NCBI GenBank assembly: GCA_016180765.1
Contig: JACPAP010000062.1
Coordinates: forward strand, 1 to 13,928
Direction of reading: 5' to 3'
DNA length: 13,928 nt
Source of the DNA: Gemmatimonadota bacterium
GTDB lineage: Bacteria > Gemmatimonadota > Gemmatimonadetes > Gemmatimonadales > GWC2-71-9
In this document: positions 6,400-13,220 of the stretch, one piece after another
Layout of the letters: every line of letters starts with the position of its first letter
How positions within the stretch are numbered: position 1 is the stretch's first letter
Notes under the pieces: model-generated
Databases searched by the model: none
Seen by the model: the letters and a program-made list of their open reading frames with translations, nothing else
What the model was told of the DNA's origin: nothing
Translations under genes and position numbers: made by a program

Positions 6400-9132
6400 A
6401 TGAAGTGGCTCAACCCCACGCGCGTTGCCGTGATCGGGGCCATCGTGCTCCTGGCCCTGGCTTCGCCCACCCTGGTCCGCCTGGCCGCCGACTGGTACTG
6501 GTTCCAGGGCGTGGGCTTCCAGACCGTCTTCGTGAAGACCCTGGCCACCAAGGTGACCCTGAGCGTGCTCGCCGGGCTGTTCGCGTTCGCCTTCCTCTAC
6601 CTGAACCTGCGGTTCGCCCAACGGGGCCTGGTGCCCAAGCCCATCGTGTTTTCGCTCGACCGCACCGAGGCCCGGCAGCTGGATATCACCCGATTGTTCC
6701 GCCGCCTGGCGCTGCCCGCGGCGTTGTTCCTGGCCTTCGTCATCGGCGTCTCCGCCTCGACCGCCTGGCTCGCGGTCCTGAGCTTCCTGGACCGCACGCC
6801 GTTCCAGATCGCCGACCCCATCTTCCGGCGCGACCTGGCCTACTACGTCTTCTCGCTCCCGGTGCTGAGCCTGCTGCTGAGCCTGGTGAACGGGGTGGCG
6901 ACCTTGAGCCTGCTGCTGGTGCTCCCGCTCTACGTCCTCCGGGGAGACGTGATCCTGCAGCGCCGGCCTACCATCGAGGCCTCGGCCCAGGCGCACCTCG
7001 GCGTGTTGATCGCGCTGCTCTTCGCCCTCACCGCGGCCCGCACCTATCTGGTGACCATCCCCTCGCTCACCATCACCCCCGGAGATTCGCACATCTTCGG
7101 CGCCACCTACGCGGACCTCGGCACCCGGCTCGCGATCATGCGGATTTCCGGCGTGGTAGCGGGGCTGGGCGCCCTCGCCGTCTTGTGGGGCGCTCTGCAA
7201 CGCCGCCTGGTGCTCTACTTCGCCGTGACCCTGGGGAGCTATATCGGGATCGCCGGCGTACTGGGCTCGCTCATCCCCGCCGCGGTGCAACGCTTCATCG
7301 TGCTCCCCAACGAGCTGGCGCGCGAGACGCCGCAGCTGCGGCATCACATCGCCGCCACCCGGCGGGCCTGGGACCTGGACAAGGTCGAGGTGCGAGACCT
7401 CGCGGGCGAGGCCGAGCTGACCCTCCAGGACATCCAGGCCAACCAGGGCACCATCCGCAACGTCCGCCTCTGGGACCGCGACCCCCTGCTCCAGACCTTC
7501 GGCCAGCTCCAGGAGATCCGCACCTACTACGACTTCATCTCGGTGGACGACGACCGCTACTGGATTGACGGCCAGTACCGGCAGGTGTTGCTGTCGCCCC
7601 GCGAGCTGAACACCGCCTCGCTGCCGACCCAGAATTTTAGCAATGAGAGACTCACCTTCACCCACGGCATGGGCCTCACGCTGAGCCCGGTGAACCAGAT
7701 CACCGGCGAAGGCCTGCCGGTCCTGTTCGTGAAGGACCTGCCGCCCGTCTCCACCGTCTCGCTCCAGGTGACCCGGCCCGCCATCTACTACGGCGAGCTC
7801 TCCAGCGACCACGTGTTCGTGAAAACCGGGCAGCCGGAGTTCGATTACCCCTCGGCCGACGGGGACGCGTACACCGAGTATCAGGGTCCGGGCGGCGTGC
7901 CCATCCACTCGCTGTTCAGGCGGCTGATCTTCAGCCTCAACTTCCAGTCGCTGAAGATGCTGCTCTCCAACGACATCACCGACACCAGCCGGGTGCTGTA
8001 TCACCGGCGGATGTCCGAGCGCGCGGCCAAGGCGCTGCCGTTTCTGCGCTGGGACGCAGACCCCTATATCGTGATCCGGGACGACGGCCGCCTCCAGTGG
8101 ATCCTGGACGCCTACACCGCGACCGACCGGTATCCTTACTCGCAACCGGTGGGCGGCGGCATCAACTACCTGCGGAACAGCGTCAAGGTGGTGATTGACG
8201 CGTACGACGGCGGCATCACGGCCTACCTGGCCGAGCCCTCGGATCCCCTGATCCAGACCTACGCCAAGATCTTCCCCGGCATCTTCCAGCCGCTGGCCGA
8301 CATGCCGCCGGACCTCAAGGCGCACATCCGCTACCCTGAGGACATCTTCCGATTGCAGACCGCGCTCTACACCACCTATCACATGAGCGAGCCCACGGTG
8401 TTCTTCCACCGCGAAGACCAGTGGCAGATTCCCGCCCAGGCCGCCTCCGGCCAGGGCAGCGACCCATATCTCCGTCACATCGTCATGAAACTGCCGGGTG
8501 AGGCGAGCGAGGAATACATCGAGATGACGCCGTTCACGCCGCGGGGGAAGGACAACCTGGCGGCCTGGATGGTGGCCCGGAACGACGGCGAGCAGTACGG
8601 GCAGCTGATCGTCTATCGCTTCCCGCGCCAGAGCCTGGTGTTTGGCCCCACGCAGGTCTTGAACCGGATCAACCAGGATACCGAGATCTCCCGGCAGATC
8701 TCGCTCTGGGACCAGCGAGGCTCGACGGTGATCCGCGGGAACCTGCTGGTGATTCCCATAGAAGAGTCGCTGATCTTCGTGCAGGCGCTCTATCTCCGGG
8801 CCGAGGGCGGGCGGATCCCCGAGCTGAAGCGGGTGATCGTGGCGTACAAGAACCAGGTGGTGATGGAGGAGACCCTGGAGGAGAGTCTGGCGCGGCTGTT
8901 CGGGGGCGGGGCGGCGGCGGCGCGGGTCTTGCCGCTGGAGCGCGTGGCCGCCGGGGCGCCGGCGGGCGCGGCACCGGCCACCGCCGGCGTGGCCGACCTG
9001 ATCCGCCAGGCGTCCGACCACTATGACCGCGCCATCGCGGCCCAGCGGGTGGGCGACTGGGCCACCTACGGCGCCGAGATGCGGGCGGTGGGCGACCTGC
9101 TGCGGCGGCTGAGGGGATCTGGAGGGCGTTGA
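6400..9132 (+). CDS. UPF0182 family integral membrane protein
   Basis: This 910-aa protein matches the UPF0182 (COG1615) family in length and architecture. Seven hydrophobic helices fill the first third, at about 9-26, 44-66, 108-131, 150-182, 196-216, 247-267 and 271-294. A large soluble, probably extracytoplasmic region of some 600 residues follows. The WYWFQGVGFQTVF segment after helix 1, FRRDLAYYVFSLP before helix 4, and later stretches such as TRRAWDLDKVEVRDL, YYDFISVDDDRY, GPTQVLNRINQDTEISRQISLW and IPIEESLIFVQALYLRAE are characteristic. The biochemical role of the family is unknown. The C-terminus has an alanine/glycine-rich linker (about 846-871) and a final helical segment that resembles a TPR or small coiled helix pair. 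It follows PhoX with an 84-bp gap and has its own strong ribosome binding site. Confidence 0.9.
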   Translation: MKWLNPTRVAVIGAIVLLALASPTLVRLAADWYWFQGVGFQTVFVKTLATKVTLSVLAGLFAFAFLYLNLRFAQRGLVPKPIVFSLDRTEARQLDITRLFRRLALPAALFLAFVIGVSASTAWLAVLSFLDRTPFQIADPIFRRDLAYYVFSLPVLSLLLSLVNGVATLSLLLVLPLYVLRGDVILQRRPTIEASAQAHLGVLIALLFALTAARTYLVTIPSLTITPGDSHIFGATYADLGTRLAIMRISGVVAGLGALAVLWGALQRRLVLYFAVTLGSYIGIAGVLGSLIPAAVQRFIVLPNELARETPQLRHHIAATRRAWDLDKVEVRDLAGEAELTLQDIQANQGTIRNVRLWDRDPLLQTFGQLQEIRTYYDFISVDDDRYWIDGQYRQVLLSPRELNTASLPTQNFSNERLTFTHGMGLTLSPVNQITGEGLPVLFVKDLPPVSTVSLQVTRPAIYYGELSSDHVFVKTGQPEFDYPSADGDAYTEYQGPGGVPIHSLFRRLIFSLNFQSLKMLLSNDITDTSRVLYHRRMSERAAKALPFLRWDADPYIVIRDDGRLQWILDAYTATDRYPYSQPVGGGINYLRNSVKVVIDAYDGGITAYLAEPSDPLIQTYAKIFPGIFQPLADMPPDLKAHIRYPEDIFRLQTALYTTYHMSEPTVFFHREDQWQIPAQAASGQGSDPYLRHIVMKLPGEASEEYIEMTPFTPRGKDNLAAWMVARNDGEQYGQLIVYRFPRQSLVFGPTQVLNRINQDTEISRQISLWDQRGSTVIRGNLLVIPIEESLIFVQALYLRAEGGRIPELKRVIVAYKNQVVMEETLEESLARLFGGGAAAARVLPLERVAAGAPAGAAPATAGVADLIRQASDHYDRAIAAQRVGDWATYGAEMRAVGDLLRRLRGSGGR

Positions 9133-9168
9133 CGCTCCGCTAGAACCCCAACCGCGCTCGGCCCGGCC

Positions 9169-10017
9169 TCACCGCATCCGCCGGAGCTCCATCTCCGACG
9201 CGATGAACCCGAAGGCCGGCCACCCGCTCGACTGCACCGAGCGCTCGAACCACTCGTGGGCGCGCGCGGTGTCGCCCCGCACCAGGTACCAGTTGCCGAG
9301 CCCGTAGCTCAGCGTCGCCACCTGGACGCCCTCGGTGTCGGCCGCCGTCACCAGCTGATCGGGAGAGATCCGGCCACGGTAGAGCCGGAGCCGCCGCGTA
9401 TACGCGTTCTCCACCGGCAGCGAGTCGGCATTCTGGTCGAGCACCGCTTGCGCGTCCGCCGCGCGGCCAGCGCGCGCCAGCGACATCCAGGACCAGTCAA
9501 TGGAGCCGGCTCGCTCGCCGGCGTCCGGCGCAAGCGGCAGGGCGCGCGCGAAGGCCGAGGCCGCCCCATTGAAGTCGCCGGTGACGTACTTCACGATCCC
9601 CAGGTGGTACCAACAGCCGTACACGGTGGAGTCGAGGGCCAGCCCGCGGTCCAGATCGGCACGCGCGCTGTCCAGCATCCGCACCGAGAGGTAGCGATGG
9701 CCGCGCCATCGGTAGAGCACGGCGTTGTCCGGCGCCATCTCGAGGCCTCGCGTGAACGTGCCGAGCGCCTCGCGGAATCGCCGGACGCCCGACTGGGCCA
9801 GGCCCAGCCGGATGATGCTGTCCACGTCACGGGGAGCAGCCGCCAGCCCCGCCTCGGCCCGCGCCACCGCGCCGGTATCGGGCAACGCCAGGTACTCGAC
9901 GCCGGCCGGCGAGCGGTATTGGACCATCCGGCCGGTGGAACGCTCGGAACAGCCGGAATGCGCAACCAGGACTGCGGAGAGGATGACGAATGATCCGAGT
10001 AGCGATGGAGCTTTCAT
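9169..10017 (-). CDS. TPR-repeat protein, probable lipoprotein
   Basis: This 282-aa protein starts with a short charged segment, a hydrophobic stretch (6-19) and HSGC at 20-23. That fits a type II lipoprotein signal, although the histidine at -3 is unusual for a lipobox. The mature part is built from tetratricopeptide-like helix pairs at about 66-98, 100-132, 134-166 and 238-270, with typical residues such as LGLAQSGVRRFREALGTF, WYHLGIVKYVTGDFNGAASAFARAL and YGLGNWYLVRGDTARAHEWFERS. TPR lipoproteins act as protein-binding scaffolds in the envelope; no partner is evident. The ATG at 10015-10017 has AAGG about 7 nt upstream. The gene converges on UPF0182 (36 bp between stops) and diverges from the Uma2 gene. 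The middle region (about 170-235) has weaker TPR character. Confidence 0.75.
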   Translation of the reverse strand: MKAPSLLGSFVILSAVLVAHSGCSERSTGRMVQYRSPAGVEYLALPDTGAVARAEAGLAAAPRDVDSIIRLGLAQSGVRRFREALGTFTRGLEMAPDNAVLYRWRGHRYLSVRMLDSARADLDRGLALDSTVYGCWYHLGIVKYVTGDFNGAASAFARALPLAPDAGERAGSIDWSWMSLARAGRAADAQAVLDQNADSLPVENAYTRRLRLYRGRISPDQLVTAADTEGVQVATLSYGLGNWYLVRGDTARAHEWFERSVQSSGWPAFGFIASEMELRRMR

Positions 10018-10096
10018 AACGGCCTTGCGGAACGGGTGAGGGAGAACTCAGCATGGCTCCGCAGGCGCTTGAGAGCAAGCCCTCTCCCCATACCAG

Positions 10097-10132
10097 CCGG
10101 TTGACGCCCGGTTGACGTTCCCGGCGTATGCT
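10097..10132 (+). promoter_or_regulatory. repeated CCGGTTGACG and TATGCT upstream of the Uma2 gene
   Basis: The 10-mer CCGGTTGACG occurs at 10097-10106 and again at 10108-10117, a period of 11 bases or about one helical turn. Each copy contains TTGACG, a -35-like hexamer. A TATGCT at 10127-10132 lies 10 nt before the ATG at 10143. The spacing from TTGACG to TATGCT is 20 or 9 bases, so neither copy is an ideal -35. The pair may be an operator half-site repeat for a regulator instead. Confidence 0.3.
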
Positions 10133-10142
10133 GCGCTTTACG

Positions 10143-10712
10143 ATGGACCAGCGCCGAGACTATGTTGCCGTCATGGGCACCGGCCTGATGACGGCGGACG
10201 AGCTGCTACGGCTCAACTTGCCGGACAAGCGCACCGAGCTGATTCGCGGGCGCCTGCTCGTGCGGGAGCCCGGCGGCGCGCTGCACGGAGCCGTCGCCAT
10301 GCGCATCGGGTATCGTATCACGGCTCACGTGGAGGCGCACACCCTTGGCCGGGTGTATGCCGCGGAGACGGGGTTCAAGATCGAGTCGGATCCGGACACG
10401 GTGAGGGCGCCGGATGTGGCCTTCATTGCCAAGAACCGCCTTCCGGAGAGGGAGCCCCTCGGGTACCCCGGCTGGGCGCCGGACCTGGCGGTCGAAGTAC
10501 TGGCCCACGACGATCACCCCGCGGACACCCTGGAGAAGGTGGCGCAGTGGCTTAAGGCCGGGGTCCGGCTCGTTTGGCTGGTGGACTGCGAGCGCCGACA
10601 GGGTCGGGTATACCGGGCGGACGGGAGCGAGGCGCTCCTGGGCTCGAACGACTCGCTGGATGGAGAAGACGTGCTTCCCGGGTTCCGCTGCCGCCTGGCA
10701 GACCTTTGGTGA
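10143..10712 (+). CDS. Uma2 family endonuclease (DUF820, PD-(D/E)XK fold)
   Basis: This 189-aa protein matches the Uma2/DUF820 family of restriction-endonuclease-like proteins. Predicted active-site residues appear in the usual order: E32 in RTELIRG, D91 in VRAPDVAFI, E118 in PDLAVEVLA and K132 in EKVAQWLKAG, followed by VRLVWLVD. The domain ends with LPGFRCRLADLW, the standard C-terminus. Biological roles of Uma2 proteins are poorly known; they are common in multiple copies in cyanobacteria, Gemmatimonadota and similar phyla. The start is uncertain: ATGs lie at 10128, 10143, 10173 and 10188, none with a Shine-Dalgarno. The one at 10143 was chosen because a TATGCT lies just upstream; 10188 (MTADELLRL) would still keep the whole domain. 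It converges on the amidohydrolase gene. Confidence 0.85.
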   Translation: MDQRRDYVAVMGTGLMTADELLRLNLPDKRTELIRGRLLVREPGGALHGAVAMRIGYRITAHVEAHTLGRVYAAETGFKIESDPDTVRAPDVAFIAKNRLPEREPLGYPGWAPDLAVEVLAHDDHPADTLEKVAQWLKAGVRLVWLVDCERRQGRVYRADGSEALLGSNDSLDGEDVLPGFRCRLADLW

Positions 10713-10776
10713 CGGCCGCCTGGCTCCAGAAGCGTTCGTCGCCCCGCCGCCAGCGTTCGAGCACGCGAGCGTCGAT

Positions 10777-10815
10777 GTCCGCGGTCCATCGGCGTGCGGT
10801 CTCGGGCATGCCCAT
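10777..10815 (-). pseudogene. possible 5' relic of a second Uma2 gene
   Basis: On the minus strand, downstream of the amidohydrolase, an ATG at 10813-10815 is preceded by GAGGAG with a 9-nt spacer. It begins MGMPETARRWTAD, which resembles the opening of many Uma2 proteins in this group (RWT-x-D). After about 13 codons the similarity stops and the frame runs into the antisense of the complete Uma2 gene. The match is short and made from memory of the family. It may be chance. Confidence 0.2.
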
Positions 10816-10847
10816 AATCTCGTGCTCCTCGGCCGAGGGAGGCAACT

Positions 10848-12200
10848 TCAGCGGTACCGCCGCCCCCGCTTGATCACGAGGTCCACGTCCCGTAGCACGC
10901 TGATGTGCCGGAGCGGGTCGCCGCGCACAGCGATCAGGTCCGCGTACTTCCCCTCACTCACGGTACCCACGTCGTTGGAAACGCCCATGGCCACCGCGGG
11001 CCAGTAGGTGGCGGCGCGGATCGCCTCCATGGCGGGGTAGCCGAAGACATTGACCCAGACGTCCAGCTCCTGCCACGTGCTTTGGCTGTGGAAGTTGCCG
11101 GGCACGCCCGAGTCGGTGCCGATGAGCAGGATGGCGCCGCTCTCTTTGAGCTGCTGGAACTTCCGGGCCAGGGTGGGCCGCCGCTGCGGCATCATCTGGT
11201 AGTAGGGCAGTTGATCCCAGTGCGCCAATGACTGGCGAATGTCGGCGATGATGTCGTCCGGCAGCCCCAGGTGCCACGAGGGATCGTCCAGCCACTCGGG
11301 GTTGTCGCGCAGGTAGTCGTAGTTGTAGAGCGGGCTGATGGTGGGAGTCCAGAAGAAGGGCCCGCGGTTCCCCTGGGCCGTGCGATCGCGCACCGCGGCC
11401 ATGACGTCCGCCGGATACTCCGGCGCGGTCTGCAGGCCGGTGTGCTCCACGCCGTCCACTCCGGCATCGAGCGCGCGGCGGATCTCTTCCGGCCGGTGCG
11501 CGTGGGCGATCACGGGCAAGCGCCGGCGGTGCGCTTCGTCCACCACGGCGCGCACCTCTTCCATGGTCATCTGATCCTGGTCAATCAGCTTGATGACGTT
11601 GACCCCCGCCTCGGCCAGGCGGCGCACCTTCTCGCGGGCGTCGCGCTCGCCGGTCACACCCCAGCGGAACAGCTCGGTGCCGGGGTAGGGCTCGTGCTGA
11701 ATAAACGGACCGGAGACGTAGAGCGTGGGGCCCGGGATCTCGCCCTGGTTCACCCGATCGCGAACGCGGAGGGACGCCTCCAGCGGGCCGCCCAGGTCAC
11801 GGGCGCTGGTGACGCCGGCCATCAGGAGCTGGCACGCGGCCGCGGGCATGATGACGGACTCGAATTGAGCCGGGTAGGTCGAGTCCCAGTGCGCGTAGTC
11901 GGCGTGGCCCACGATCATCAGGTGGACGTGCATGTCCCAGAGACCGGGGAGCACGGTCATGCCTTCGGTGGAGATCACGGTGGCGCCGGCGGGGACCGCC
12001 ACCTCGCCCACGCGGCCCACGCGCTGGATGCGTTGGCCCTCGATCAGGACCACGCTGTTCCGGATGGGCGGGGCCCCGAAACCGTCAATCAGCGTGCCGC
12101 CCACGAGGGCGGTGGTTTGGGCGGCGAGCCCCGCCGGGGCGAAGGCGGTAGCGGTCGCGGAAGAGACGACGATAGTGGCGGCCAGGCCAAACGCGCGCAT
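10848..12200 (-). CDS. exported amidohydrolase family protein (imidazolonepropionase/prolidase-like)
   Basis: This 450-aa protein is a metal-dependent hydrolase of the amidohydrolase superfamily. Metal ligands appear in order: HxH at H91/H93 (GLWDMHVHL), a candidate carboxylated lysine K204 (VNVIKLIDQ), H233/H235 in VIAHAH, H253 in GVEHTG, and D363 in LIGTDSGVPGN. The small beta-sandwich half is formed by the N-terminal ALVGGTLIDG region and the C-terminal EGKYADLIAVRGDPL. The ATG at 12198-12200 gives a signal peptide (hydrophobic 6-20, GLAA before Q28) and has a GGAG five bases upstream. An upstream GTG/TTG reading would spoil the signal. Members with this pattern hydrolyse dipeptides or cyclic amides in the periplasm; the substrate here is unknown. 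It converges on Uma2 and diverges from the kinase relic. Confidence 0.88.
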   Translation of the reverse strand: MRAFGLAATIVVSSATATAFAPAGLAAQTTALVGGTLIDGFGAPPIRNSVVLIEGQRIQRVGRVGEVAVPAGATVISTEGMTVLPGLWDMHVHLMIVGHADYAHWDSTYPAQFESVIMPAAACQLLMAGVTSARDLGGPLEASLRVRDRVNQGEIPGPTLYVSGPFIQHEPYPGTELFRWGVTGERDAREKVRRLAEAGVNVIKLIDQDQMTMEEVRAVVDEAHRRRLPVIAHAHRPEEIRRALDAGVDGVEHTGLQTAPEYPADVMAAVRDRTAQGNRGPFFWTPTISPLYNYDYLRDNPEWLDDPSWHLGLPDDIIADIRQSLAHWDQLPYYQMMPQRRPTLARKFQQLKESGAILLIGTDSGVPGNFHSQSTWQELDVWVNVFGYPAMEAIRAATYWPAVAMGVSNDVGTVSEGKYADLIAVRGDPLRHISVLRDVDLVIKRGRRYR

Positions 12201-12309
12201 AAGGGCTCCGGGGAGGGGGCCAGGTTGGGGGATTGTGGTGTGGCCGGCGGCGCGCGTCCAGGGGGCGACTCGCCCAACCACCCGACTCGCCGTGGCCTTC
12301 CTGCCCGCC

Positions 12310-12321
12310 TATCTTAGCCCG
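12310..12321 (+). promoter_or_regulatory. candidate leaderless -10 element of the kinase relic
   Basis: TATCTT at 12310-12315, inside GCCTATCTTAGC, lies 6 nt before the ATG at 12322. It is nearly identical in sequence and position to the elements before PhoX and the intact kinase. If active it now transcribes the relic and probably the DinB gene 140 bp further on. Confidence 0.4.
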
Positions 12322-12426
12322 ATGCCCGACCCCATCGAAGCCCTCCGCACCGCCCTTGCCGGTCGCTATACCGTCGAGCGCGAGCTCGGCGCCGGCGCGG
12401 CCACACCCCACCTCGCGCGCTATTGA
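12322..12426 (+). pseudogene. 5' relic of a Ser/Thr protein kinase gene
   Basis: A 34-codon frame reads MPDPIEALRTALAGRYTVER then ELGAGAATPHLARY and stops at a TGA at 12424-12426. The first 24 or so residues are the standard N-terminus of the PknB-like kinases of this phylum and align with the intact kinase in this window (MADPLTRLQHALADRYRIER, ELGHGGMGLVFLAED). The glycine loop is degraded: the usual GGM is shortened and the residues before LAR are altered. Nothing of the kinase domain follows. The upstream promoter-like motif is preserved. A functional 34-aa peptide cannot be excluded, but a deletion remnant is the simpler reading. Confidence 0.65.
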
Positions 12427-12445
12427 TGGGTAACCCTGGCCGAGC

Positions 12446-12474
12446 GTATGGCAGCTACCCATGACTGCCCATAC
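12446..12474 (+). promoter_or_regulatory. hairpin with the DinB start codon in its loop
   Basis: GTATGGCAG (12446-12454) can pair with CTGCCCATAC (12465-12474), leaving one bulged C and a 10-nt loop that contains the ATG at 12461-12463. The DNA could be an operator, or in RNA the fold could affect initiation. A second 7-bp inverted pair, ATGGGTA (12426-12432) with TACCCAT (12456-12462), offers a competing fold. There is no clear Shine-Dalgarno for the gene. Confidence 0.3.
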
Positions 12475-12985
12475 TCTGACCCGCCCTACGCCCGACGAAT
12501 ACGAGGCGTTCTACGCTGGCTACATCAGCCTGGTACCGGACGGTGACGTGCTGCAATGGCTGGAGAAACAGCGGAAAGCGACCCCGAAATTCCTGGGCGG
12601 GATCCCGGAGGCCACAGGCGGGCATCGCTACGCCCCGGACAAATGGAGCATCAGGCAACTGGCGGGCCACGTGGTGGACTCGGAGCGGGTGTTCAGCTAT
12701 CGCGCGCTCTCCATTGGCCGCGCCGACCCGGCGCCGCTGCCCGGCTTCGATGAAAAAGCCTGGGCCCGGACGGCCAACGCTGACGAGCGCACGCTGAAGG
12801 ACCTGGTGCGGGAGTACGGCCTGGTGCGCCATGCCACGGTGGCGCTGTTCCGCGCGCTCCCCGCGGAAGCCTGGCCGCGCCGCGGCACCGCCAACAGCTA
12901 TTCGGTCACCGTCCGCGCCCTCGCCTGGATCATCGCCGGGCACGAACAGCACCACCTCAGGGTCTTGCGGGAACGTTACCTGTAG
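12461..12985 (+). CDS. DinB family protein
   Basis: This 174-aa protein has the DinB/YfiT-like four-helix metal-binding fold. It contains the typical opening of the domain (KWSIRQLAGHVVDSERVFSYRAL, with H70) and the closing helix (SVTVRALAWIIAGHEQHHLRVLRERY, with H161 and H165). These three histidines form the usual metal site. YAPDKWSIRQ and the PLPGFDEKAWART loop are also characteristic. DinB proteins include bacillithiol, mycothiol and maleylpyruvate-linked transferases as well as many uncharacterised members; no specific substrate is evident here. The ATG at 12461 begins 34 bp after the kinase relic and sits in the loop of a possible hairpin. It may have inherited the promoter of the relic. 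It converges on the DUF5916 gene across an unusual inverted-repeat region. Confidence 0.88.
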   Translation: MTAHTLTRPTPDEYEAFYAGYISLVPDGDVLQWLEKQRKATPKFLGGIPEATGGHRYAPDKWSIRQLAGHVVDSERVFSYRALSIGRADPAPLPGFDEKAWARTANADERTLKDLVREYGLVRHATVALFRALPAEAWPRRGTANSYSVTVRALAWIIAGHEQHHLRVLRERYL

Positions 12986-13220
12986 CTTCTGGGTGAAGCG
13001 GGCTGGCGGGACCGCGTAGGGTCTCTGGAGCGCGCGTCAGTGTAGCGCGCGCCATGCAAACGCTCTTCGTCTCCGGCGCGCGCGGAACTGCTAGTGCCGT
13101 TCCAACTTGTTCAGCCTATTAGCTTGCTTACTCGCGAACCCTAGGCGCAACAAGTTGGAACGGCACTAGCGCGCGAAAGAGACCCCACGCGGTCCCGCCA
13201 TCCCGCTCCATCTAGAAGCT
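12984..13220. repeat. long imperfect inverted repeat between DinB and DUF5916 genes
   Basis: The left arm (12984-13026) and the right arm (13178-13220) are inverted copies with 38 of 43 matching positions by eye. The core 13005-13026 matches 13178-13199 with a single mismatch. The outer ends of the arms coincide with the stop codons of the two convergent genes; the right arm covers the stop and part of the last sense codons of the DUF5916 gene. The enclosed 151 bases contain a smaller GC hairpin (13030-13036 with 13046-13052) and the palindrome at 13090-13170. It may act as a bidirectional terminator, or record an inverted duplication. Confidence 0.7.
13090..13170. mobile_element. MITE-like 81-bp palindromic element
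   Basis: Perfect 22-bp inverted repeats at 13090-13111 and 13149-13170 flank a 37-bp centre that is visibly richer in A/T than the surroundings. Each arm begins G-C-T-A-G-T-G-C-C-G from the outside. Reading the TA as a target duplication leaves terminal repeats starting GTGCCGTTCC, which suits a non-autonomous element mobilised by an IS630/Tc1-mariner-type transposase. There is no coding capacity. Alternative readings are an isolated strong terminator hairpin or a REP-like sequence. Confidence 0.45.

Noticed and set aside
6358..9021. Very long open frame (about 887 codons) antisense to the UPF0182 gene
   Set aside because: Its composition (rich in H, R, G, Q, V, D with repeated low-complexity stretches) is that expected from reading a high-GC gene backwards. 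It has no domain motifs, while the plus strand encodes a full-length recognisable family.
11271..12317. Plus-strand open frame opposite the amidohydrolase
   Set aside because: It is antisense to a gene with all metal ligands in place, and its H/G/R/D-rich composition is typical of shadow frames.
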